The notes beneath the pieces are model-generated. The model saw only the letters and a list, made by a program, of their open reading frames with translations. It did no database searches and had not been told where the DNA came from. From CAVZYN01 sp963779515 (lineage in GTDB: Bacteria > Pseudomonadota > Alphaproteobacteria > Rhizobiales > Hyphomicrobiaceae): 64,000 nt of DNA. This document shows, one piece after another, positions 1-7,770 of the stretch (the stretch's first letter is position 1; every line of letters begins with the position of its first letter). The position numbers and the translations under genes are program-made. The stretch lies in NCBI GenBank assembly GCA_963779515.1, contig CAVZYN010000018.1:124001-188000 (forward strand), written 5' to 3'.

Positions 1-378
1 CAGCACCGCCTGTGCCGGAGCCGACGCCGCCGCCAGCGCCACCGGCACCACCGCCACCCGCGCCGCCGGCACCTCCGCCTGCGCCACCGGCACCTCCCGC
101 ACCGCCGCCGCCCCCTCCGGCGCCGCCAGCACCTCCACCTGCGCCACCAGCGCCGCCGCCTCCACCGGCGCCGCCGCACCCCGCCTCCACCGGCACAACC
201 ACCTCCCGTGCCGCCACCACCCGCACCGACGGTGCCGACGCCGGCTCCAGCGCCCACGCCCATGCCGGCACCTCCGGCTCCGGAGACCAAGGCACCTGCG
301 CCCGCGCCCGCCGAGCAACCGTGGTGGTCACGCGCCTGGAACACCACGACCGGATGGATCAAGGGATGGTGGAAGTAG
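1..378 (+). CDS. 3' end of a Pro/Ala-rich protein (partial, frameshifted)
   Basis: The gene enters from the left edge. The first ~175 bases read as Pro-Ala-rich low-complexity protein in frame 3, then the Pro-rich reading continues in frame 1 and ends with a Trp-rich tail (EQPWWSRAWNTTTGWIKGWW) and a TAG at 376-378. The switch lies around 170-185, at a short C run, and looks like one extra base. Such Pro-rich linkers with a short aromatic tail occur in secreted or envelope proteins, but the folded domain lies outside the window, so no function can be given. If the frame-3 reading is taken alone it runs on to 392, but its last third has unlikely composition. Confidence 0.5.
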   Translation, partial: QHRLCRSRRRRQRHRHHRHPRRRHLRLRHRHLPHRRRPLRRRQHLHLRHQRRRLHRRRRTPPPPAQPPPVPPPPAPTVPTPAPAPTPMPAPPAPETKAPAPAPAEQPWWSRAWNTTTGWIKGWWK

Positions 379-465
379 GAGTGACGCGGTGAAAGTCGTC
401 GCGATCAGCATGGCCGCCAAGGATCGAACTTAGCGGCGTAGCCGTCGAGACTCCTGAGGCGACCT

Positions 466-1178
466 ATGCGCGAGAAAATCCTGAGCGAAATTCGGAGGGT
501 GGCTGAAGCGAACGGTGGGCAACCACCGCGGAAGTCGGCTGTTCGAGCGCGAGACTGGCATCCGGACAAAAGATTGGCGTGGCGTATTTTGGGCGCGATG
601 GAGCGAAGCGCTTGCTGAAGCTGGCCTGACACCAAATTGCAAGACTGAAAGAGTAGCTGACGAAAACCGGCTAGAGCAGCATGCTGAAGTCGTTCGACAC
701 TTCGGGAAGTGGCCACCTACATATTGAGTTTCGGATGTCATAGAAGAATCGATGCCAGAGCCTCCCAACAGACAAAACGCTGACGAGCGCGTTTGGCAAT
801 AGAACTCAGATGCTCGAACGGCTCGCAACTTGGGCTGTTGGTAGGGACAAGTATAGTGATGTGGCAGAGACGATGGTCCGACATGTTCCATCCACACAGT
901 CTATACCACAAAAATCACCGAAGGATGGGCTCGTTTACCTCATGCGTTCCGGCGCTCACTACAAGATTGGCCGAAGCGACGAGCTCGAGAGGCGTGTGAA
1001 GGAAATCAGAGTTGCCCTTCCCGAGGCCGCGTCGCTCGTTCACGCCATTCGTACTGATGACCCTTCCGGCATCGAAGCATACTGGCATCGTCGCTTCGCT
1101 GACCGTCGCGCCAATGGGGAATGGTTTAAGCTCACGGCTTCCGACGTCGCTGCGTTTAGGCGCCGTAAGTATCAGTGA
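466..1178 (+). pseudogene. Decayed GIY-YIG-like (MUG113 / T5orf172 type) protein
   Basis: Three reading frames together give one protein. Frame 1 from an ATG at 466 gives an N-terminal helix (MREKILSEIRRVAEANGG). Frame 2 continues to about 727 with RLFERETGI and FWARWSEALAEAG. Frame 3 continues to 1178 with a C-terminal domain containing LVYLMRSGAHYKIGRS and a late FADRRANGEWFKL. That C-terminal pattern is typical of the GIY-YIG-related MUG113/T5orf172 domain. Besides two +1 frame changes (near 525 and 720) there is an in-frame TAG near 750, so decay is more likely than two sequencing errors. The C-terminal 122-residue ORF (810-1178) could still be made. Family role (DNA cleavage or binding) is inferred only from similarity. 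Confidence 0.6.
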
Positions 1179-1224
1179 GGTAATGCCGCCTGAAGGCTGT
1201 CGCACATGGCAATCACCCACGGCG

Positions 1225-1405
1225 CGAATCCCCCTCCCCAGCGGGGAGGGGTCAGGGGTGGGGAGAAGCCGCGGGCGGACAGGTGCAGCATTGCCGAGGT
1301 TACGCATCGTCCTCTGCAGCTCGTCGACGACCGCGCACGTTCGCAACATCACGCCAAGATCCGCACCCCTCCCCTGAGTGGAGGGGGATTCCGGTGGGTG
1401 TGGCG
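1225..1405. repeat. Intergenic element bounded by inverted G-run/C-run hairpins
   Basis: The 296 bases between the GIY-YIG remnant and the polyprenyl synthetase gene hold no credible gene. They contain two copies, in opposite orientation, of a sequence built on AATCCCCCTCC and a run of G's (about 1225-1266 and 1364-1405). Each copy is itself a hairpin (CCCTCCCC-loop-GGGGAGGG). The ~100 bases between them show no other feature. A related element lies at 12178-12357. This is the structure of a short mobile palindromic repeat of the kind common in Hyphomicrobiales intergenic regions; it may also stop transcription from either side. Confidence 0.55.
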
Positions 1406-1474
1406 GAACATCAGGCAACAACAAGATCGTGTTCAATGGCGATGGCCCTGAGCAGAGATGATACACTCTTGCGC

Positions 1475-2491
1475 TCAATGCGCGCGGCTGACGCAGAAGC
1501 CGACGACGTCGCTCAGGGCGCGCTTGGGCTCGCATTCGGGGAAGATCGCGAGCGCATCGCGCGCAATCGCACCGTAGTGGCGCGCCCGCTCGAACGTCGC
1601 CTCGATCGCCTTGTGCTTGCGCATCAGCTGCTGCGCGTGATCGAGATCACCGTCACGAATGTCGCCCCGCGTGAGCGTGCGAGTCCAGAATTCGCGCTCG
1701 GCGTCGTCACCACGACGGAAACTCAAAATGACGGGCAACGTGATCTTGCCTTCGCGAAAATCGTCGCCGACGGACTTGCCGAGCCGCGTGCTGTCGCCGG
1801 AATAGTCGAGCGCATCGTCGACGAGTTGGAACGCAATGCCGAGGTTCCGGCCATAGGAGCGCAACGCCGCTTGTTGATCGACGGGTTTGCCGGCGAGCGT
1901 CGGCCCGACCTCGGCGGCAGCGGCAAACAGCGCCGCCGTCTTGGCGTTGATGATGGCGAGATACTCGTCCTCGGTGGTCCCCATGTTCTTGGCGGCGGCA
2001 AGCTGCATCACCTCGCCCTCGGCGATCACAGCGGCGGCATTCGAAAGAATTTTCAACGCCCCGAGCGATCCGACATCGACCATCATGCGAAACGCTTGGC
2101 CCAGTAGAAAGTCACCGACCAGCACGCTGGCCTGATTGCCCCACAGCAGCCGCGCGGTCTTCTTGCCGCGCCGCGCGTTGCTTTCATCGACCACGTCGTC
2201 GTGCAGCAACGTAGCCGTGTGCATGAACTCGACGGCCGCGGCGAGACGGATATGCCCGTTGCCGGGCGAGCCCGTGAGCTTCGCCGCCGCGATCGTCAGC
2301 ATCGGCCTGAGCCGCTTGCCGCCCGAGTCGATCAAATGATGTGCGAGCTGCGGGATCATATCAACATCGGAAATGGCCTTGTCGAGGATGATGCGGTTCA
2401 CCGCCTCCATGTCCTCGGCCACAAGGTTCAAAATTGACCTCAGGCCTTCCGAAGGATCCCGGGCTTCATCGATGGGGACGACCACACCCAC
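1475..2491 (-). CDS. ispB: Long-chain trans-polyprenyl diphosphate synthase
   Basis: Condenses isopentenyl diphosphate onto farnesyl diphosphate to make the all-trans side chain of ubiquinone. Both aspartate-rich motifs of the family are present: the first as LLHDDVVDESNARRGKKTAR (about residue 90) and the second as FQLVDDALDYSGD (about 215), plus the substrate-binding GGKRLRP near 50. With a GTG start at 2491 the protein is 338 residues, the usual length. The reading frame stays open upstream to 2635, but that extension has no family character, so the start is set at or near 2491 (a second GTG lies at 2485). Chain length (octa- or decaprenyl) cannot be read from the sequence with certainty. 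Transcribed away from the DUF2007 gene. Confidence 0.88.
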   Translation of the reverse strand: MGVVVPIDEARDPSEGLRSILNLVAEDMEAVNRIILDKAISDVDMIPQLAHHLIDSGGKRLRPMLTIAAAKLTGSPGNGHIRLAAAVEFMHTATLLHDDVVDESNARRGKKTARLLWGNQASVLVGDFLLGQAFRMMVDVGSLGALKILSNAAAVIAEGEVMQLAAAKNMGTTEDEYLAIINAKTAALFAAAAEVGPTLAGKPVDQQAALRSYGRNLGIAFQLVDDALDYSGDSTRLGKSVGDDFREGKITLPVILSFRRGDDAEREFWTRTLTRGDIRDGDLDHAQQLMRKHKAIEATFERARHYGAIARDALAIFPECEPKRALSDVVGFCVSRAH

Positions 2492-2612
2492 GGCTGCATT
2501 CCATGAAAGTTGTTGTGTTCTAAGGATACTCTGCCAGGATTCGAGCGGAGTTGGCAGATTGCCGCATGCGGCATCGCGCCGATAGTCGGTGTGGAGGCCG
2601 GGTGAGGCGGGT

Positions 2613-2864
2613 ATGCACGAAATTGTCCGCTGCAACGATCCGGTCTTGCTCTCGTTCCTGGAAGCGCTGCTGAAGGCGGCCGGAATTCCGGTTTTTATCG
2701 CTGATCAGAACATGTCCGTGCTGGAGGGCTCTATCGGTGCCTTCCCGCGCCGCGTCTTGGTTGACGGTGATGACTGGCCGGCCGCCGTCGCCGAAATCGA
2801 GGCGGCGGGACTTGGTCAATGGATCGTTCGCGACGGTAAACCTTCAGGATCATCCGCCAGATGA
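2613..2864 (+). CDS. DUF2007-domain small protein
   Basis: An 83-residue protein starting at the ATG at 2613 (an earlier in-frame start at 2589 is unsupported). It has the pattern of the DUF2007 family ('putative signal-transducing' small ferredoxin-like fold): MHEIVRCNDPVLLSFLEALL, then AAGIPVFIADQ and RRVLVDGDDWPAAVAEIE. Family members are usually paired with enzymes, and function is not established. Its last four bases overlap the start of the methyltransferase gene (ATGA-type overlap at 2861-2864), so the two are translationally coupled. In Hyphomicrobiales this small gene often sits between the polyprenyl synthetase and the methyltransferase. Confidence 0.75.
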   Translation: MHEIVRCNDPVLLSFLEALLKAAGIPVFIADQNMSVLEGSIGAFPRRVLVDGDDWPAAVAEIEAAGLGQWIVRDGKPSGSSAR

Positions 2865-3640
2865 CGGACGTCTTGCACGAAACGACAACCAATGCGTTTC
2901 TCGGCGGGCGCGTGACGCTACGGCAACCCAAGACCGGTTATCGCGCCGGGCTTGATGCCGTGCTGCTGGCAGCGGCCGTACCCGCCACCGCCGGTCAGCG
3001 CGTGCTCGATGCCGGTGCCGGAGTAGGCGTCGTTGGGCTCAGCATCGCGGCGCGCGTCCCGGGCTGCCGCGTGACGCTCGTCGAGAGGGCAGCGCCGCTC
3101 GTCGCGATCGCGCACGATAACATCACGCACAACAGTTTTTCGGATCGCGCTGCTGTGATCGAGGCGGACGTGACCGCGCCCCTCTCGACATGCCCGCCGT
3201 TGGCGGCGCTGCGCGAAACCTTTGATCATGTCGCCGCCAACCCGCCCTACTACGTCGATGCCGACGGCACGCGCGCGGCCGATCCATTGAAAGACGGGTC
3301 GCACGCCATGGCCCGCGGTGGGCTCGAAGATTGGGCGCGGTTTTGCGCCAGCATGGCGGCGCCCGGCGGAACCTGTACGATCGTCCATCGCGCCGATGCC
3401 TTGCCCGAAATTCTGCAGGTGATGGGCGGCCGTTTCGGCGCCTTGATCGTCTGTCCCATCTTCCCGCGTCGCGGCGCCAACGCCAATCGCGTTTTGGTCC
3501 AAGGCCGCAAAGGCAGCCGTGCGCCCCTCGTGATTGCGCCGGGCCTGGTGCTGCATGGCGGCGACGGCAACACATTCACGCCCGAAGCAACCGCGATCCT
3601 GCGCCATGGCGCCGCGCTCGATCTGACGGCGGGTGCGTGA
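2861..3640 (+). CDS. tRNA1(Val) (adenine-N6)-methyltransferase-like protein
   Basis: A class I SAM-dependent methyltransferase of 259 residues. It shows the SAM-binding motif I (VLDAGAGVGVVGLSIAARV, about residue 47), an acidic end of strand 2 (LVERA) and the N6-adenine catalytic motif NPPYY (about 128). The N-terminal FLGGRVTLRQPKTGYRAGLD is typical of the TrmN6/YfiC group, which methylates A37 of tRNA1(Val). Orthology to TrmN6 is likely rather than certain, since YfiC-like enzymes are diverse. It overlaps the upstream DUF2007 gene by four bases and is followed after 53 bases by an S49 peptidase gene in the same direction, suggesting one operon. Confidence 0.8.
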   Translation: MTDVLHETTTNAFLGGRVTLRQPKTGYRAGLDAVLLAAAVPATAGQRVLDAGAGVGVVGLSIAARVPGCRVTLVERAAPLVAIAHDNITHNSFSDRAAVIEADVTAPLSTCPPLAALRETFDHVAANPPYYVDADGTRAADPLKDGSHAMARGGLEDWARFCASMAAPGGTCTIVHRADALPEILQVMGGRFGALIVCPIFPRRGANANRVLVQGRKGSRAPLVIAPGLVLHGGDGNTFTPEATAILRHGAALDLTAGA

Positions 3641-3693
3641 CGGCGGTGGAACGGCACCGTAAGCTATAAGCTATCAACGAAAGGGAGCCACTG

Positions 3694-4551
3694 ATGGCTT
3701 GGTTTCAACGCGGCACGACGATCCCCGTGCTCCGGTTTCAAGGGCCCATCGGCATGGCAACGCCACTGCGGCCGGGCCTCGGCATCGCCACGGCCGCCAG
3801 CGCCATCGAGAAGGCCTTCAAACTGTCGAAGACGCCGGCCGTCGCTGTGCTGGTCAATTCGCCGGGTGGGTCGCCGGTGCAATCGCATCTGATTTTCAAA
3901 CGCATCCGCCAGCTCGCCGAAGAGGAGAAGAAGCGCGTTTACGTCTTCTGCGAGGATGTGGCGGCATCGGGCGGCTACTTCCTGGCGATGGCTGGCGACG
4001 AAGTCTATGCCGATCCCTCATCGATCGTCGGCTCCATCGGCGTCATCTCGCAGAGTTTTGGTTTCGACAAGTTTATTGCCCGCCACGAGATCGAGCGCCG
4101 TGTCTACACCGCGGGCCTCAACAAAGGATCGCTTGATCCCTTCCTGCCCGAGCGGCCCGAAGACGTGGAGCGCTTGAAAGCCCTGCAGCGTGATGTCCAC
4201 GACGTGTTCATAGGCATCGTCAAGGACCGCCGCGCCGGCAAGCTGAAGGGACCCGATGCCGAGCTGTTCTCAGGCGCCTTCTGGTCCGCGACCAAGGCCC
4301 TGGAATTCGGCCTGATCGACGGCGTTTCAGATGTTCGCACCAAGATGCGATCGATCTACGGCGACAAGCTCAAACTGCAACTCGTGCCGATTGCCCAACC
4401 CGGACTTCTGTCGCGCCTGCGCCGCCCGGTGGGGGCCACCGAGGACATTGGCCGCCGCATTTTCGACGGATTTGGCGATCGTGTTACGTTGCCGTCTGAT
4501 GTACTCTCGACCCTCGAAGCGCGTGCCCTATGGCAGCGGTTCGGCCTGTAA
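3694..4551 (+). CDS. S49 family serine peptidase (SohB/SppA type)
   Basis: A 285-residue single-domain S49 peptidase. The crotonase-like core shows VAVLVNSPGGSPVQSHLIF, the nucleophile serine in VAASGGYFLAMA and the following YADPSSIVGSIGVI. The general-base lysine of the family fits the KGSLDPFLP segment. There is no obvious N-terminal membrane segment, so this is the short cytoplasmic-type form, different from the membrane-anchored SppA encoded at 15139-16116. Family members cut signal peptides or misfolded membrane proteins. A purine-rich ribosome site (aaagggagcc) precedes the ATG. The next gene starts 17 bases downstream. Confidence 0.85.
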   Translation: MAWFQRGTTIPVLRFQGPIGMATPLRPGLGIATAASAIEKAFKLSKTPAVAVLVNSPGGSPVQSHLIFKRIRQLAEEEKKRVYVFCEDVAASGGYFLAMAGDEVYADPSSIVGSIGVISQSFGFDKFIARHEIERRVYTAGLNKGSLDPFLPERPEDVERLKALQRDVHDVFIGIVKDRRAGKLKGPDAELFSGAFWSATKALEFGLIDGVSDVRTKMRSIYGDKLKLQLVPIAQPGLLSRLRRPVGATEDIGRRIFDGFGDRVTLPSDVLSTLEARALWQRFGL

Positions 4552-4568
4552 GTTCCAGGAGCCCCCAC

Positions 4569-4787
4569 ATGCCCCAGCTCGTCGTTGCAGCGATGATCGG
4601 CGCCGGCCTCTACGCCGGCTATCGCTGGTTTCAGCGTGCCGGCGCGATCATGGCCGAACAGAAACGTGCCGAAGACGATGCCAAGCGGCGGACGTCGGAT
4701 GCGGCGGGCCAGATCACCGAGAAGGATCTCGGCGTCCTCGAGTTCGACCCGAAGTCCGGCGTCTACAAGCCCGCCAAGCGCCACTGA
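4569..4787 (+). CDS. Small membrane-anchored hypothetical protein
   Basis: A 72-residue protein with an N-terminal hydrophobic stretch (QLVVAAMIGAGLYAGYRWF) followed by a charged segment (AEQKRAEDDAKRRTSD) and a C-terminal KDLGVLEFDPKSGVYKPAKR. The ATG at 4569 is preceded by an AGGAG at good distance; the earlier in-frame start at 4530 lies inside the peptidase gene. Topology is one membrane helix with a cytoplasmic tail. It follows the S49 peptidase closely, so it may belong to the same transcript. No family name is recognised with confidence. Confidence 0.7.
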   Translation: MPQLVVAAMIGAGLYAGYRWFQRAGAIMAEQKRAEDDAKRRTSDAAGQITEKDLGVLEFDPKSGVYKPAKRH

Positions 4788-4869
4788 ACACCAGACGTCG
4801 CGCCTTGCTCTTGCGCCCAACCGGGAGACGCCGCCGGAAACGGGGATGGGTCTGGGAGCCCATCGCCGA

Positions 4870-5496
4870 TTAGCCTCTGTGATAGGGGCCATAGAGGTTG
4901 AATTGAGCCGCGCCGAAGCCGTCCGCCGCGCCGAGCGCTTTCTGCACGGCATCGCTCTGGGCGGGTTGTCCGAACTCGGCTATCGCCCAGACGTCAGAGA
5001 CGTTGACCGTCGTATCCGCAAATATGCGGCACTGAACGAATCCGGGAATCGCGCAGGCCTGTTGCGTCAGTGCTTGGACGAGTGAGCTTCGTACCTCGGT
5101 CGCTACACGGCCAAAGCGTGCCACCGCCAGCCGCGACAACTTATCACGCGGCGTGATCACGGCGCCGCCCGGCGCGATCTGATCCAGCACGATGCGCGCC
5201 CGCCCGATCGTGCGCGCCGCAACGCGCCGGCTCCAGGGCGTCGCATTCGCGAGTGAGACAGCAAGATATTCAGGCGTCTCGAGCGCTGCCCGCGATGACA
5301 GATCATAAAGTGCGAGCCAGCGCGGCCAGCCTTCGAGACACACGAAGCGCCCGCCGTTCTCGAAGCCCGGCATCGCGAGGCGTTGCGGCAGATGTTCGAA
5401 GTCGTACCAATCGTTGAACTCTTCCTCAAAACTTGCCGGCGCCTCCATCGTGACCAGCAGCAGCGCTTTCGTCTTGGCCGTGAGATTGGTGCTCAT
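4870..5496 (-). CDS. Dimeric alpha/beta-barrel (EthD-like) hypothetical protein
   Basis: A 208-residue protein starting at the ATG at 5496, whose start overlaps the stop of the TctC gene (ATGA). Residues 10-45 (KALLLVTMEAPASFEEEFND, then WYDFEHLPQRLAMPGF) have the look of EthD/antibiotic-monooxygenase-like dimeric barrels that bind small organic molecules: an acidic pair, then WYxxEHLP. A second half-repeat with ALTQQACAIPGFVQCRIF suggests two such folds in tandem. Function unknown; its position as third gene after an alpha/beta hydrolase and a solute-binding protein suggests a part in breakdown of an organic acid. Confidence 0.6.
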   Translation of the reverse strand: MSTNLTAKTKALLLVTMEAPASFEEEFNDWYDFEHLPQRLAMPGFENGGRFVCLEGWPRWLALYDLSSRAALETPEYLAVSLANATPWSRRVAARTIGRARIVLDQIAPGGAVITPRDKLSRLAVARFGRVATEVRSSLVQALTQQACAIPGFVQCRIFADTTVNVSDVWAIAEFGQPAQSDAVQKALGAADGFGAAQFNLYGPYHRG

Positions 5497-6470
5497 TTGC
5501 CCGTCACGCTTGCTGCTTTGACGACGTCGGCCCATTTCTCGATCTCGCTCTTGAGATAGGCCCTGAAGTCCTCGGACGCGTTGGCGACGACAATCGCGCC
5601 CTGGTCCGCGAGCTTTTTCGTCACGTCGTCCGATTTCAGCGCCGCCACAACCGCGGCATGCAACTTGGCCGTTACGTCCGCCGGCATGCCGACGGGCGCA
5701 ATGATGCCGTACCAATTGTCGGCCTCGACCTTGGGCATGCCGAGCTCCGCCGTCGTTGGCAGGTTCGGCAGCGCCAGGACGCGCTGCTTCGAGCCGATCG
5801 CGATCGCCTTCGCCGCGCCTGATTGCACGTGCGGTAACAGCACCGCAATATCCATGAACATCATCTGCACATGGCCGCCGACAAGGTCGTTTACGGCCGG
5901 CGCCGCGCCACGATAGGGGACATGCACGATGTCGATCCCCGCTGCACGCTTGAACAACTCGCCCGCCAGATGCGGCATGCTGCCGGGCCCCGACGAGGCA
6001 AAATTCATCGTCCCGGGTTTAGCCTTCGCCAGCGCCACCAACTCGGCCATGGAGTTGGCGGGAATATCCTTCGCGACGACGAGCAACTCAGGCACGCGCG
6101 CGGCAAGCGTCAGCGGATAGAGGTCCTTCTGCGGGTCGTAGGAGAGCGCCTCTTGCAGACTCGGGCTGATGGCGAGTGCGCCCGCTGTGCTGATGCCGAT
6201 CGTGTAGCCGTCGGGCGCCGACTTCGCCACCGCCGCGGTGCCCGTTGCACCACCCGCGCCGCCACGATTGTCGAGCACCACCGGCTGCTTCAAGATCTCC
6301 GCCATCTTTTCGGCCGCGAGCCGCGCGATCGTGTCGGCGGGGCCTCCGGGCGGGAACGGCACGATGAACTTGATCGGCTTGTTCGGGAACTCCTGAGCAA
6401 GACCGGCGCATGAGCCCAATGCGACAAACGCGGCAAAGGCAATGGCGGACAACGTGCGCATCGGCATCAA
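5493..6470 (-). CDS. Tripartite tricarboxylate transporter (TctC/Bug) solute-binding protein
   Basis: Periplasmic binding protein of 325 residues. It has a signal peptide (LSAIAFAAFVALGSCAGLAQ) and the hallmark Bug-family start of the mature protein, FPNKPIKFIVPFPPGGPADT, followed by VVLDNRGGAGGATGT and SAPDGYTIGI. Later HVPYRGAAPAVNDLVGGHV and the C-terminal half fit the family along its whole length. These proteins bind carboxylated organic compounds, and many occur without their TctAB partners; none is seen here. The start is a TTG at 6470 or the following ATG at 6467. It overlaps both neighbours by four bases, so the three genes are co-translated. Confidence 0.88.
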   Translation of the reverse strand: MMPMRTLSAIAFAAFVALGSCAGLAQEFPNKPIKFIVPFPPGGPADTIARLAAEKMAEILKQPVVLDNRGGAGGATGTAAVAKSAPDGYTIGISTAGALAISPSLQEALSYDPQKDLYPLTLAARVPELLVVAKDIPANSMAELVALAKAKPGTMNFASSGPGSMPHLAGELFKRAAGIDIVHVPYRGAAPAVNDLVGGHVQMMFMDIAVLLPHVQSGAAKAIAIGSKQRVLALPNLPTTAELGMPKVEADNWYGIIAPVGMPADVTAKLHAAVVAALKSDDVTKKLADQGAIVVANASEDFRAYLKSEIEKWADVVKAASVTGK

Positions 6471-7237
6471 ACTCCCATCACTTCATCGAGAAACGCGCGT
6501 ATCAGGTGTGCCACCTCGGCTGGCTGCTCGATAAACAGCATATGCGGGGCGCCGGGCACAACCGCGAAACGGGCACCCGGAATGGCATCCGCCATTCTTT
6601 TGACGATCTCCGGCGACGACGATGCGTCCACTTCGCCTGCAATGCACAGCGTCGGCACGCGAATCTCGCCAAGGCGCGGGTGCGCATCGAGTTGCGCCAT
6701 CGTCCGCCACGTGTAGGCCCACACCTCCGGGCCTCGCGCCATCAGATGCTCGCGCGTCGCACGGTCTTTGCCTGCTGCCTGGAACGCCGGCGTATACCAA
6801 CGTGTCATGGTCTCATCCATGATCGACGCCATGCCGTTTGCGAGCGCGTCCGTGCCACGTCTGGCCGAGATCACGCGCCGCTCCGGCGTCATCGTCGAGG
6901 GGCAGGCGCACGGGAGCAGGGCGGCAACGTCGGCCGGATACTTGAGCGCCAGCAACTGCGCCAGCATGCCGCCAAATGAGAACCCGGCGACGGCAGCCGG
7001 ACCCAGCTTGAGATCCATCAACAGTGCGTGAATATCGTCGACATAATCGTCCAGCGTCTCCGCCGGCGGTTCGGCCGGCGAGAGCCCATGGCCGCGCGCA
7101 TCGATCCGCACGACACGGTAATCGCCCGTCAAGTAGTCTGCCACTGGCTTCATGAATGTCCGGTCGATTCCGACCGGGTGCAGCATCACGATTGGCGGGC
7201 CCTGGCCGTCGATTTCATAGTGAAGGCGGACTGGCAT
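6467..7237 (-). CDS. Alpha/beta hydrolase (enol-lactonase-like)
   Basis: A 256-residue alpha/beta hydrolase. It shows the oxyanion region (IVMLHPVGID), the nucleophile elbow GFSFGG near residue 85-90, an acid in CIAGEVDASSSPE and a late His in VPGAPHMLFIEQPAEVAH. Overall pattern is closest to 3-oxoadipate enol-lactonase-like enzymes, though the substrate is not provable. The ATG at 7237 is chosen because a clear AAAAAGGAG site precedes it; the open frame extends to 7357 without family similarity. It is the first gene of a three-gene operon with the TctC protein and the EthD-like protein. Confidence 0.82.
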   Translation of the reverse strand: MPVRLHYEIDGQGPPIVMLHPVGIDRTFMKPVADYLTGDYRVVRIDARGHGLSPAEPPAETLDDYVDDIHALLMDLKLGPAAVAGFSFGGMLAQLLALKYPADVAALLPCACPSTMTPERRVISARRGTDALANGMASIMDETMTRWYTPAFQAAGKDRATREHLMARGPEVWAYTWRTMAQLDAHPRLGEIRVPTLCIAGEVDASSSPEIVKRMADAIPGARFAVVPGAPHMLFIEQPAEVAHLIRAFLDEVMGV

Positions 7238-7498
7238 GCTGGCTCCTTTTTTCCGGCGAGACACGGAGCGTGCCACGACACCAATCCGGGGGCGATGGCC
7301 ATCATGGCAGAGCGGCCATGATGCTCGTGATGGCCACATCGTGTCTTGCGCGTCCATTTGGCGAATTCACGCTGCTTCACGGCGCGACAGAAAGCGGTGA
7401 AGTCCCCTTTCCTGCGCGCTGCGTCGCCCCTAAATTTGGGGAGCGTGACGTGCTGCGGGGCATGGATGCGTGATCAAACCTTACGAGAGAGATCATCC

Positions 7499-7747
7499 AT
7501 GAAAGTCATTCTGACAGGTGCAGCGGCTGCAATGGTTCTGGCCGGCGCGGTCGCCGAAGCGAGCGCCTCGAGCCGGAAATCAAAAGTCTATCGCGAGCTG
7601 CACAACGGCCAGCGCATCTACGACGATCGCGACCGTTTCGGCTGGTATCCGCGCGATTCAAACCAATTGAAGTTCGGCTCGAAAATCTGGTTCGAGCAGA
7701 TGGAAGCTGAAGGCCGCTTCGGTGGCCGCCGCAGATTCGGCGGTTGA
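7499..7747 (+). CDS. Small secreted hypothetical protein
   Basis: An 82-residue protein with a signal peptide (MKVILTGAAAAMVLAGAVAE, cleavage near ASAS) and a short, charged, aromatic-rich mature part (SKVYRELHNGQRIYDDRDRF, then GWYPRDSNQLKFGS). It ends with a Gly/Arg-rich tail. The ATG at 7499 is preceded by a GAGAGA ribosome site. It stands alone between two minus-strand genes. Similar short exported proteins of unknown role are common in Hyphomicrobiales. Confidence 0.6.
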   Translation: MKVILTGAAAAMVLAGAVAEASASSRKSKVYRELHNGQRIYDDRDRFGWYPRDSNQLKFGSKIWFEQMEAEGRFGGRRRFGG

Positions 7748-7770
7748 TGACAGCCGTGTGGAGGGGCAGC

